27,104 nucleotides of DNA from Aureococcus anophagefferens (lineage: Eukaryota; Sar; Pelagophyceae; Pelagomonadales; Pelagomonadaceae), in NCBI RefSeq assembly GCF_000186865.1, contig NW_008705621.1:18504-45607 (forward strand). The letters are read 5' to 3'. The notes below the pieces were generated by a model. That model did no database searches. It saw only the letters and a program-made list of their open reading frames with translations, and was not told the DNA's origin. The position numbers and the translations under genes are program-made. Numbering within the stretch: position 1 is the first letter of the stretch; each line of letters starts with the position of its first letter. Of this stretch, positions 1 to 8,355 are shown piece by piece.

Positions 1-1786
1 TGAAGGTCGGCCCGTCGTCCTTGGCCTCGGCCTTGGCCTCCGCGGGCGCCGCGTCCGCTTCGGGCGCGCGCGGCGGGTCCTTGGCCGCCTTTGGCTCGTC
101 CCAGTACTCCGATGTGGGGAGCTCCTCCTTGTAGGCCGCATGCGCGGCCTCGGCGTGGTAGGCCGCCGCCTGCTCCTCGGCGAGGCCCGCGGCGACCTCG
201 ACGGACTCGTCGAGCGGCAAGAATTCGTCGGGCGGGTTCCACTGGCTCTCGCCGGTGGCCGTGTTGACGTAGTAGCAATAGTTCGTGTCGAGGTCCAGGA
301 ACTCGTGCCAGAGGACGTCGCCGTCCGACGAAACCGCGCCGCCGCCGGCGTCGTAGGCCCCGTCCTTGGGCCCCTCGTCCTCGGCCGCCTTGTCGTCGGC
401 GCCGCGCCTCGCGGCGAGCTTCCAGACCGCGGCCGCCTTGGCCTGGTCCGAGGCGCCGTCGTCCCCGAGCATGCCGTGCAGGCGCTTCTGGACCGTGCCG
501 AGCTCCGCCTCGAGGGCGCACCAGGCGACGAGGTCCGCGGCGATGGCCGACGGCGCCGCGCCGCGGGCGCCGCGGCGGCCGTCGCCGATGTCGCCGATGT
601 CGCCGTCGCCGTCGCCGATGTCGCCGATGTCGCCGTCGCCGTCGCCGTCGGGGCCGGCGGCGTCGCCGCGGCGGTGGGCCTCGGCCTCGGCCTCGGCCCG
701 GCTCGTGAGGGCGTCGTAGATCTCGGTCGCGTGGCTCGGGAGGTCCTCGCGGCGGTGGAGGAGCCCACGGATCGTGAGGTAGCCGAGCTCGAGGTTCGCG
801 TCGCGGACCGCGCCGTTCCGCACGCAGCGACCCCGCGCGACGGCGACGGCGCCCCGCAGGGTCTCGCAGCGCGCCAGGGCCGCGGCAACGCACGCGGAAC
901 GCTCGTCGTCGCCGCCGACAGCGGCGCTTTGCGCGGCCTCGGCACGCGCGGCGCTGTCCTCGAAGGCGGTCTCCTGCGCGACGCGGAGCTCGACGGCGAA
1001 GCGCTGGCGCACGAGGTCGCTGTGGAGGCGCCGCGCGCGCCGAGGCTCCTGCGCCCAATGCAGGCCGTTCATCTCGCTCGCGACGGCCACCAAGGCCTGG
1101 GCCCAGCCGACGAATGGCCGGTCCTTGTCGGGCAGCGCGCCGCGCTCGTGCGCCTCCAGCAGGCTCAGCGCCGTCGCGTGCTGCAGCTCGAAGTCGTCGT
1201 TCGCCGCCTCCGCGCTCTCGAAGGCCTCCTCCCAGACCGTCGACCATTGCCAGTCGACGCCGCCCCCCGGCGTGGTCACGGGCGTGAGATCCGCGTCGCT
1301 GTCGCTGAAAACCGAGTGCTTGGCGCCGAGCGGCGTCTCCGGCGTCGCGCGGGCCTTGGCGTCCGCCGCCGCCGACAGCTGGCGCTCGAGCTCGACGGCC
1401 TCGCCCGTCTCCAACTCGTCGTTCCGCGCCCGCATCGTCCGCGCGAATGCCGCGAAGTCGTCGATGTCCAGCAGGTCCTGCAACACGCGCTTCGCCATCT
1501 CCTCGCGCGGGCCGCTCGCGGGCGACTCCGCCGTCTCCCGCAAAAAAATCGCCAGCCGCGCCTCGTCCGCCTCGCTCCGACAGCCCAGCTCCTCCAGGAG
1601 CGAGTCCAAAACCTTGGCCACGAGCGACCGGAACTGCACGTAGAGCGCGTACTCGCCCTCGCCGTGCTCCTTCTCCGTGCTGCTACCGCCGAAGAGCACG
1701 GCGTTGCGGTCCACGAAATGCGACACCTCGCTCCACTGGCCCTCGCTCACGTACCTGTGCAGCGCCTCCATCCACTCGTCCTCCAT
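1..1786 (-). CDS. BART-domain (CFAP36/ARL2BP-like) protein with WW domain, 3' end off left edge
   Basis: An open frame of 595 codons starts at 1786 in a good context (GCCATGG) and runs off the left edge without a stop. Residues about 1-115 match the BART domain of CFAP36/CCDC104 and ARL2BP: an acidic helical start, a FVDRNAVLF block, a QFRSLVAKVLDSLLEELG helix and a DLLDIDDFAAFARTMRARN block. BART domains bind ARL2/ARL3-type small GTPases, and CFAP36 is cilia-associated. The middle is helical and Ala/Glu-rich, with a Gly-Asp-Ile tandem stretch encoded at about 581-650. A WW domain follows, with tryptophans 493 and 516, a YYV core and a QWNPP end; WW domains bind proline-rich ligands. The tail is Ala/Glu/Lys-rich. 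Domain calls are from motif recognition. The BART plus WW pairing is seen in the sequence; a ciliary role is inferred. Confidence 0.8.
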   Translation of the reverse strand, partial: MEDEWMEALHRYVSEGQWSEVSHFVDRNAVLFGGSSTEKEHGEGEYALYVQFRSLVAKVLDSLLEELGCRSEADEARLAIFLRETAESPASGPREEMAKRVLQDLLDIDDFAAFARTMRARNDELETGEAVELERQLSAAADAKARATPETPLGAKHSVFSDSDADLTPVTTPGGGVDWQWSTVWEEAFESAEAANDDFELQHATALSLLEAHERGALPDKDRPFVGWAQALVAVASEMNGLHWAQEPRRARRLHSDLVRQRFAVELRVAQETAFEDSAARAEAAQSAAVGGDDERSACVAAALARCETLRGAVAVARGRCVRNGAVRDANLELGYLTIRGLLHRREDLPSHATEIYDALTSRAEAEAEAHRRGDAAGPDGDGDGDIGDIGDGDGDIGDIGDGRRGARGAAPSAIAADLVAWCALEAELGTVQKRLHGMLGDDGASDQAKAAAVWKLAARRGADDKAAEDEGPKDGAYDAGGGAVSSDGDVLWHEFLDLDTNYCYYVNTATGESQWNPPDEFLPLDESVEVAAGLAEEQAAAYHAEAAHAAYKEELPTSEYWDEPKAAKDPPRAPEADAAPAEAKAEAKDDGPTF

Positions 1787-2965
1787 GGCAGCCCGTCGTT
1801 CGTCGGGTCAGGGTCTTCGGCAAGGTCCACGGCGCTTCTCCGAGGCGCAATAGCGTCGCATTCTAATGTCGCGACGCGTCTACGAATGTGAATGTGTACA
1901 GGTAATCTTCGATTCATCGAATTGTCTTTAAGTGATGTTTCGGTTGCAGACCTGGAGGGCAGCGGAACGGCAGCGTCAGCGCGCGCTGGATGCCGTGTCT
2001 GCCGCGCAAACCCCCGGGAAAAAAGTGGCTTTCGTGAGGAACGGAACGAAGGCAACAGGAAGGCCATTGCCGGGTGGTGGTGGCCGACCAAGGAAGTAGG
2101 CCGGGCTTAGAGAGTTAGGATAGTTTACTAGCTTCCTAACGTCGCTATGACGTCAGTCAAACTACTATCCAGCAGGTGCACTGTCCGGCGACTGTGCAAC
2201 CTCGCTGAGCCTGGTGCTATCTGGCACGTCGCTGTGACGCTAACCAGACAGACACCACAGATACCGCCGCTTGCCCTTCAAAAGGGACCTCAACACCGCC
2301 GCTCACGCCTCGCCGGGGACCTCTGACGCACCGCCCACGCCTTAGGGGGCGCGACCCGCCCCAAACCACGTGCCAGAAGCCCTCCAGAAGCCCTCCAGAA
2401 CCTTTCCAGAGCCCTTCCGCGGACCCGAAATACCCCAAACCCCTTACGATTTTGCGATTTTGATTCCCCCCCACTGCCTCGCCATAGTAAACTGCCCCTC
2501 AAGCTCCGTTAAGGGCAAACTGCATTCCGGCTCCCACTCGCGGATTTTCCCCAGTGGTCGAGCCACGCCGTTTCCAACTCGGCTTCAGCTCTCCCACTGC
2601 GGGGGAGCAGGGACCCCTAGGCTAGCCCCACTAGCTCATTCTAACCCTCGGACGGAACGAGAACCTTTTTTTAAGACGAAGCTATGGTTTGAGCGTCTTT
2701 ATCAGCCCACAGCCGCGCGATAATGCGGAATTATGCAACGATCCCACCAGCTTCGTGCTCCGCTAGTGTGAGCCCGAAGCACATGCGTAGACGCGAAGTG
2801 CTGCCAATCGCATGGTGACTCAAACGGTCCTTCGGGGGCTGGGATGGGGCGCGATTGATCCCCTCGACTCCTTTCTCATGTCTGTCGAACTCTCGCAGCA
2901 TCGGGGATCGTGTATCATCGCCCCAGTCGATTCCCTTCAGTAGGGCTGGGTTGGTCGGTCGCTCG

Positions 2966-2974
<9 letters not shown>

Positions 2975-3028
<54 letters not shown>
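2975..3028. repeat. (GCC)18 trinucleotide microsatellite
   Basis: Eighteen uninterrupted GCC units are flanked by GTC triplets on both sides. Short frames through it would encode polyalanine or polyglycine, but none has convincing flanking coding sequence, so I treat it as non-coding. Confidence 0.95.
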
Positions 3029-3030
<2 letters not shown>

Positions 3031-3182
3031 CGTCACGCGCGCGTGGAAATTCGAACCCACAATCAAGGGCAACGGATGTCCGTAAGTAGCATCTTAATTC
3101 CACCCGGGAAGGGCGAATTCGTACATAAACCACACGAAACGACCGTCGACCGAGGGGCTGCCCCGTTCGACGTGAAGATCGC

Positions 3183-3263
3183 CTTCTTAGTACCGACTAA
3201 GACGACGCGCGCACGATTTCGCGGACGCTGAGCCTCACTGCGCGATTAGTCGGTACTAAGAAG
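3183..3263. repeat. 81-bp foldback with perfect 18-bp inverted arms
   Basis: The arm CTTCTTAGTACCGACTAA (3183-3200) recurs as its exact reverse complement at 3246-3263, with 45 nt between. GAAGATC occurs on both sides (3174-3180 and 3260-3266, the second overlapping the right arm). It could be a very small foldback or MITE-like element, or a transcribed hairpin. There is no coding content. Confidence 0.7.
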
Positions 3264-3741
3264 ATCTCCAGACCCGCCCCTGGGGCCCCCGGTCGCAGCC
3301 CATAACGTGAGCAGGAGGTGCTTCAACGCGATTCAATGAGACTAGGGTAACACCCAGTGTGCCACCTCCTAGGGTGTGCACTTAGGCCATCGAGGTCGGC
3401 TAGGAAGGCCGCCTCGCCGTCGTCGTCCGCAGCCCGCTTTTGTCCTCTCTACGCCATGAAAGTCGTCTTCGAACAAAGTCGCCTTCGAGTCATTAAATCA
3501 AAATTCAAATTGTTGCAGTATTAAATCATTCTGAGCCAACGTCATCGGAGAAAATCATGAAAAATCTTATATCATGGGAAAATCACGCCAGAGCCGATAT
3601 TAAATTAAACCATGGCACCAAAAATATAAGCCGCGCCACCCCGGACCCCGGGGAAGCGGCGAGCTGGGAGAGGACCACCACAACCAGCAGTTTTACTTAG
3701 CTGGATGATGATAGGTGGTCTCACTCCTGCCGTAAATGCAA

Positions 3742-3840
3742 TTTCCGTCCACTTGGCCTTTCGTATCTCCCACTAGCCTGAGCTAAAGGAAGTAAGTAAA
3801 TTAGGTTGGGCTCAGTTTCAATTAAAGATGCCAGAATGAA
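3742..3840 (+). repeat. dispersed repeat, copy A
   Basis: The block runs from TTTCCGTCCACTTGGCC to GATGCCAGAATGAA. It recurs at 8040-8152 in the same orientation, nearly identical apart from a length difference in the middle, and its first 25 nt recur in part, inverted, at 12681-12705. Sequence to the left of the start (a GTAAA-containing stretch) also resembles copy B, so the true unit is a little longer. The class is unknown; it could be a SINE-like element or the end of a non-autonomous element. Confidence 0.85.
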
Positions 3841-3913
3841 GGCCGACGGACCGCGCTTGGATGGCGCAGCCAGCCAAGGTGTTATCGATCCCCAAAATGA
3901 CTACCTGGTTTGC

Positions 3914-4285
3914 TCAGTGGGCCCCTTGTTGGAAAGCCAAGGCAATGAAGGCGGTCAGCTCTGAGATGGGGATCCATTCCTCATCCAGCAGAAGCGGTTT
4001 CACGGCTCGTAGAGCGCCCTGTACCGCATTCGCTCCTCCGAGTCTTCCGCCTTCTTTTCCAGCTCCTCCTTCCCCATCTCGCGCAGCACGTTTCCCACCG
4101 CCGCCTCGCCGCCGTCGCGCGCGTAGAAGAGCACGTCGGCCACGGTCAAGCCGACGAGCGCGAGCGCCTCGCGGGCCTTCTTCGCGAGCGTCGTCGCCTT
4201 CTTCCCGTCGCCGCCGAACGTGAGGCCGAGCGGCATCGTCACGACGGCGATGTCGGCCTTGTCCAGCCATGGGATGATCCCGCTC
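3914..4285 (-). pseudogene. broken gene remnant, function not recognised
   Basis: The minus strand reads a protein-like stretch with coding-type composition, from SGIIPWLDKADIAVV through a GLTVADVLFYARDGGEAAVG core to EERMRYRALYEP, stopping at 4000. A one-base shift at that stop continues into LLLDEEWIPISELTAF and ends at 3914. The upstream side is lost in a pyrimidine-rich tract and a triplicated CGGCGCCTT at about 4287-4340. The GL-x-x-x-DV plus D-G-G-x-A-A arrangement faintly recalls the second catalytic region of hAT transposases, but nothing typical of hAT follows. I do not assign a function. It may be an exon of a spliced gene instead of a pseudogene. Confidence 0.4.
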
Positions 4286-4402
4286 CGGCGCCTTCGGCGC
4301 CTTCGGCGCCTCTTTTTTTTTCTTTTTTTTTCTTTTTTCTCCTCGCCACTGGCCCGCCCGCCCCACATGAACTATACTCCGGTATATATATATATACACA
4401 TT

Positions 4403-5386
4403 ATGAGACTCCGTGTCCTCTCCATCGCCGTGCTCGCCCTCGGCACCGCAACGAACAACGACACTCGCGTTCAGACGAACAAAACTGAAGGAACCGTCGT
4501 GGAAACCCACGGCCAACCAAAAAGTGGTACCACGTGGTTGGAGGTCATCGCCGTTGCCATCATTACGGCCGGCGGCGGCAAGGCAAATAATAAGACGCGT
4601 TCCGCGAACTTTGCCAACGAAATACTTGTTTCTAACGAAAAGCATAGGCTGCCGGGCGCCATGAGCAAGGCGATTGCGGTTCATGTCGCTATAGAACGGT
4701 CTTTCGATGCGTTCTTGAAACGTTGCGTCGATGACGGCATCACCATTGGGTCCGAGGCCTGCGTGCCGCCCGCGTTCCTCGGGCCGCTCCCGGTCAACGC
4801 GCGCTACGTGCTCATCCTGCGGGACCCGCGCGCCGTTGTCGTCAGCTGGGCTCATTACAACGAACGTGTCAACCTGACGTCGCAAGGGAAAGCCTCCGAG
4901 GACTACATAATCGAAACGGTGCCGAAGTGCGCCGCGCTCGTGTCGCTCCGCTACTACTGGCACGACGAGTTGGTCCGGCGGACGCACCCGAGCCTGATTT
5001 TGTTCTACGAGGATCTCGCCGCGAACCCCGTCGACGAGTACTACCGGCTCGCGTCGTTCCTGGGGGTCAGCCTCGAGCCCGACGTCATGCTCGGCGTCAT
5101 CCACCGGACGTCGGCCGCGTCCATGAAGAAGGACGAGCAGCACCACCGGCTCCCGGGCCCGAACCGACCCGGCACCCCGCGAGCGAAAGTGCGGTCCGCG
5201 ACGCCCGACGCCTTCCGCGAGGAAGTTTCAGCCCGAGCCTGGGCCAACGCGACGGCGGCGATGGCGCCGCTCCTCCACCCGGCGCTGCGGATGAAGTGGC
5301 TCTACAACGACCTCGATGTGAAGTTCCTGGGGCTCAATTTCGCTTACACTACCGTGACGTCGAACTTGAAGACGTCGGTGGAATGA
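4403..5386 (+). CDS. secretory-pathway sulfotransferase (PAPS-dependent)
   Basis: This 327-aa protein would transfer sulfate from PAPS to a carbohydrate or small-molecule acceptor, probably in the Golgi lumen. The 5'-phosphosulfate-binding loop is GQPKSGTTW (residues 37-45). The 3'-phosphate-binding motif is LILRDPRAVVVSW (137-149), with Arg140 and Ser148 in the expected places, and FYEDLAANP follows as in family members. I chose the ATG at 4403 because it opens a signal-peptide-like segment (MRLRVLSIAVLALG). The frame is open further upstream to 4220, but that stretch is low-complexity Arg/Phe and antisense to the remnant next door. A TATATA tract (about 4383-4396) sits immediately upstream, unusually close to the start. 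The last 43 bp overlap the end of the opposing gene. Confidence 0.82.
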   Translation: MRLRVLSIAVLALGTATNNDTRVQTNKTEGTVVETHGQPKSGTTWLEVIAVAIITAGGGKANNKTRSANFANEILVSNEKHRLPGAMSKAIAVHVAIERSFDAFLKRCVDDGITIGSEACVPPAFLGPLPVNARYVLILRDPRAVVVSWAHYNERVNLTSQGKASEDYIIETVPKCAALVSLRYYWHDELVRRTHPSLILFYEDLAANPVDEYYRLASFLGVSLEPDVMLGVIHRTSAASMKKDEQHHRLPGPNRPGTPRAKVRSATPDAFREEVSARAWANATAAMAPLLHPALRMKWLYNDLDVKFLGLNFAYTTVTSNLKTSVE

Positions 5387-5760
5387 CAGCCGCAGAGCAG
5401 CGTCGTCATCCGCTCCGCGAGGTACGAGTTCCCGTCCGCGAAGACGCGCGTGCCCAGCGGGAGGTTGGCGAGCTGGAAGCGCCAGGGCCGGTAGGGGCGC
5501 GTGCGATTGAGCACCGCCGCGTACGCGTCGCCGACGCACGCCCAGTTGTAGCGCGTGAGCGTGCACCACTCGTGGTCGCTCGCCGACACGACGTCGTAGT
5601 TCTCCCGCAATTTCTTGCTCCAATCTGAAATCCCCGGGGTCCTTTGGGCCACGCGGGCGTCCCGTCGCCGGCGCCCCACAGGGGTCCACGCCGTGGAGAG
5701 CTCCGCGGACGGTCCCGAAGTCGCGACGACGCCGAGCGCGAGGAGCAAGTACGGGTTCAT
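5344..5760 (-). CDS. small secreted protein with a GNS motif (possible SGNH/esterase-like fragment)
   Basis: The 138-aa frame starts with a clear signal peptide (MNPYLLLALGVVATS). The mature part has paired cysteines (EWCTLTRYNWACVGD), an N-x-T glycosylation site, and the run FQLANLPLGTRVFADGNSYLAE. The D-G-N-S-Y-L piece resembles the nucleophile block of SGNH/PC-esterase-like glycan-modifying proteins. That is a resemblance only: no second or third catalytic block is visible, and the protein is short for that fold. It stops inside the tail of the opposing sulfotransferase. ACG|GTAGTG just before the stop could be a splice donor, so the gene may continue. Context supports a role in extracellular glycan chemistry. 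Confidence 0.55.
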   Translation of the reverse strand: MNPYLLLALGVVATSGPSAELSTAWTPVGRRRRDARVAQRTPGISDWSKKLRENYDVVSASDHEWCTLTRYNWACVGDAYAAVLNRTRPYRPWRFQLANLPLGTRVFADGNSYLAERMTTLLCGCHSTDVFKFDVTVV

Positions 5761-6212
5761 CTTCGCGTGAGCTGCGTAACTGGTATGGCGCGAATGCCTG
5801 TGAGGGGGGCATGAGGGTAATGGTCTCGGTCGCGGAGCGCGAGGAGCGGGGCGCGGCTCGGGAGAGCGTCGGGGGCGCGCGGGGCTCGGCGGCGCGACGA
5901 AGGCGGTTCCTCGTCGGCGACGCCTTCACGATGAATCGCGAGGCCGGGCCTCGCACGCCCCCCGAGAGCCGAGGCCGTGCGCGCGCGGGTTGCCCGACTC
6001 GAAAAGGGCGGGCAACGAGCCCTGGGCGCCGGCGCGGCACGGCTCGTCGCCCGAAGTCAGTCGATCTTTTTGTCGAGACTCGACATCCAAGGCCGATACC
6101 TAGGAACCCCGGCTGTTTAATCACTGTTTAAGGGTATAAAGATGCTTTCCCGAATGCTGGTGTGTGCTTGCGCCAGAGTCAAACACCACGCCAGCGCCCA
6201 GGATTCGGGTCG
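5761..6212. other. intergenic stretch, no supported gene
   Basis: Both minus-strand genes either side read leftward, so this contains the 5' flank of the 5760 gene and the 3' flank of the MITE-split gene. The frames here are Arg/Pro-rich GC shadows. I see no motif. Confidence 0.5.
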
Positions 6213-7772
6213 TCAGGCGCGACAGGCGCCGAACGAATTGCAGTAGACGAGGCTTCGGCGCACACAGACGTCTTTCAACTGACCGAGCGGTTCGCAAAAA
6301 GCCTCCCGCGTGTTTAGCGGGAACATGCTTCCGAAAGTCGCGTCGACGGATCCGTTCACGCACGAGAGCAGGCGGTCGCCGCTCAAACGGGAGAGGTCGC
6401 ACAGCTCCGAGGCGTTTCTGGTCGGCCGGTGCGCGAGGCCGTAGATACACGCAAGCTGGGTCGCTTGGTCCTCGCCGTGGTCGCAGCGCCTCGCGTCCTC
6501 GGTCGCGGGGACGTTCCTTAAATTGTCCGAGACGAGCCTGAGCATGACGAAGCACACGTTGGCGAAACCAAACGGCGCGTCGGCGCAGGGCGTGTACCAC
6601 GGAATAACCCCGCCAAACCGCGGCGCGGACCACGAGAAATACGAATGGTAGGCGCCCGACGCGCACGCGTCCGCGTGCGACGCCGTCGGGGCCCTCGCGC
6701 AAGTCGCGAGGACGAACCGATGGAATACATCCGGATCGATCAGCAAGATGGGCCGCGGGGGTAGCCACATCTCTGGGTTGTACTTTGGCCATCCGAGAGT
6801 CCGGGTCGCGGCGAGAAGGAACGCCGCGTGTCCCGCTCCGTGGCACGTTTACGGCCCACGACGGTGATGTGATTGGTGGTGCTCACACCACAAACCACTC
6901 TAATGCTGGCAGCCCAAACCACACGCCATTGTGGCTGAGAACGCGCGCCGAACGTGCTGCTGCCGACTCGTGGCCCCCAAACCACACATCGATCGTCGAT
7001 TTTCGATGCCCCCAAACCACACACCACTCGTTTTCAACAGCCTCAAACCACACACCAAACATCACCGTCGTGGGCCGTACGTTTTGTAGAGAAAGCTCTT
7101 CGAGTTGGCCACGTGCGGTGAAAAACGCATTTTCGACTCGAGCCCCAAGTCCCGGAGAAGGACCGGCCAGAACGATCGCCCGGTCACGTGCGCGCGATGG
7201 CGCAGGCTCCAAGTCCACACTGCTCCGTGGATCGAGGAGCCAAAGGCCTCATCGCGGTTGGCGTAGAAGACGTCGAGGATATCACTCACGGCCCAGTTTT
7301 TCAGCTGATGGACCGCCCAGATGCCGAGGAGATGGTGCGGCCCGAGGCCCCAATCTAGCTGCCCCGGGTACTGCCGATACACGACGCGCGTCACGCCCCG
7401 CAGGCCCAGGTCCCGATACGCCTCACCGAAACGGACGAACAGCGACGAAACATTTAGTGCGCCGCGACCAGCCCTCGTTTCCTCGTTCCATAGCTGCAGC
7501 CAGGTTCTTTCGAGCGCCGCTACGTGCTTGCGGTCGCGCTCCGAGACGTGCGACTCGCCGGCGTCGAGTCGGCGACCGCGTGCGCGGCCCACACCGTGTT
7601 CTACGCGCACTCGAAACATGGATCCGTGGCGCCCCGTCGCGCCGCCGCGCGTCCGACCAGAAACCTCCATCGTGCCCAGGCGGACCGATGGCGCGACTTC
7701 GCTCAGCTTTGGAACCAGCTCTGTCACCAGCGCCGAGCCTAAGACCAAGAAGAACCAGCGCATCCATCGCAT
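6213..7772 (-). pseudogene. Cys-rich secretory protein gene interrupted by a MITE (441 codons when the insert is ignored)
   Basis: The 5' piece (7772 to 7062) starts MRWMRWFFLVLGSALV, a signal peptide or anchor, and stops at TGA eight codons into the inserted DNA. The 3' piece runs from the right target copy to 6213 in the same frame. Leaving out the 228-bp element and one 6-bp target copy gives one open frame of 442 codons including the stop. The junction then reads K-T-C-H-G-A-G-H-A-A-F-L. This fits a motif recurring in the downstream half (CASGAYHSYF, CDHGEDQA, CVNGSVDA), so the join is biologically sensible. The family is not recognised; the protein is secreted or lumenal and Cys-rich, with possible N-glycosylation sites. 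As written, the allele encodes a truncated 236-aa product. Splicing is considered in the findings. Confidence 0.8.
6851..7078. mobile_element. 228-bp MITE with perfect 20-bp TIRs and 6-bp target duplication
   Basis: The left end ACGGCCCACGACGGTGATGT (6851-6870) is the exact reverse complement of the right end (7059-7078). ACGTTT lies directly outside both ends (6845-6850 and 7079-7084), as expected for target-site duplication. The interior has four or five copies of a motif close to CCAAACCACAC (GTGTGGTTTGG on the other strand). There is no coding capacity, so it is non-autonomous. The superfamily is not obvious from the ends. The inserted length, 228+6=234, is a multiple of three, but the minus-strand gene frame meets TGA at the entry side and TAA at the exit junction. 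Confidence 0.93.
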
Positions 7773-8039
7773 GGTACAGGTAATCTCTGATTAGCTAGGA
7801 AAGTAGCACCCGAAGGAGAGAGCGAGAATAAGCTGCTGTTTATTATTTATTGTCTCAGCCCTTTCGACACGCGCTCCTTATGTGCAGGTGATATAGAGGT
7901 TGCTGCCACGAGCGCTGGCTATGACTCGTATACCGAGGAATTACTCGGGGTGGTGAAACGTACTGTTCTACTCGTCAGGCTCGCTCTCTAGAATGAAATC
8001 CAAGAGGTTGCATTTAGAAGTCTACGGCAGTAAAATCTG
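7773..8039. other. 5' flank of the MITE-split gene
   Basis: There is no supported gene. It separates the minus-strand start at 7772 from repeat copy B and should contain that gene's promoter. AT-rich patches occur at about 7835-7850. No specific regulatory element can be named. Confidence 0.4.
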
Positions 8040-8152
8040 TTTCCGTCCACTTGGCCTTTCGTATCTCCCACTAGCCTGAGCTAAAGGAAGCAAGTAAAAT
8101 CCTCCCTCAAGGGGAGGTTGAGCTCAGTTTCAATTAAAGATGCCAGAATGAA
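8040..8152 (+). repeat. dispersed repeat, copy B
   Basis: Same orientation and endpoints as copy A at 3742-3840. It carries a small hairpin-forming stretch (CCTCCCTCAAGGGGAGG) in the middle where copy A has a shorter sequence. The flanks differ from those of copy A, which supports dispersal and not duplication of a larger block. Confidence 0.85.
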
Positions 8153-8355
8153 TGTGGCTGCCGCCACGCGGAGGGACCCCCAGCAGACCCCGATTTTGGG
8201 GTAAACCATAGCCGCGTTTAAAGGACCGTTGTTCCGCCGAAACACCCCGATTCCTCGTCGATCTAGCCTCTTTTTATGAGTTTCTGCTAAAAGATCGTCG
8301 CGAGGTGCTCTGTGGCGCGGGACGCGCGGGGCGGGAGACGACGGCGAGCGCGGAG

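Larger units (their letters stand above)
1787..3741. other. gene-poor interval upstream of the BART/WW gene
   Basis: I see no convincing gene here. The open frames are short, low in complexity or antisense to one another. It holds a short CCTCCAGAA-type tandem at about 2380-2405, a GCC microsatellite (2975-3028) and an 81-bp foldback (3183-3263). From about 3480 to 3640 the DNA becomes AT-rich. The part next to 1787 presumably contains the promoter and 5' UTR of the minus-strand gene, but I cannot point to a core promoter element. Confidence 0.5.

Noticed and set aside
140..1891. 583-codon plus-strand frame at the left edge
   Set aside because: It is antisense to the BART/WW gene. Its Arg/Val/Leu-rich composition is the usual complement of a GC-rich coding strand and it has no domain.
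3040..3075. Possible tRNA T-arm (GGGTTCGAAT on the minus strand)
   Set aside because: The stem does not pair, and no acceptor, D or anticodon arm can be placed around it.
4383..4396. TATATA tract as the TATA box of the sulfotransferase
   Set aside because: It lies only 7-20 nt upstream of the chosen ATG, leaving no room for a normal start site. It may be a simple repeat.
3914..5146. 410-codon minus-strand frame over the 4403 sulfotransferase
   Set aside because: Antisense to well-supported sulfotransferase motifs. Only its last part (3914-4000) was kept, as part of a remnant.
6851..7078. MITE as a clean GT-AG introner
   Set aside because: No GT-AG pair removes the insert and restores the frame. 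The only exact removal starting with GT ends in AC, and the retained right end brings an in-frame TAA. I kept it as an insertion, with splicing as an open test.
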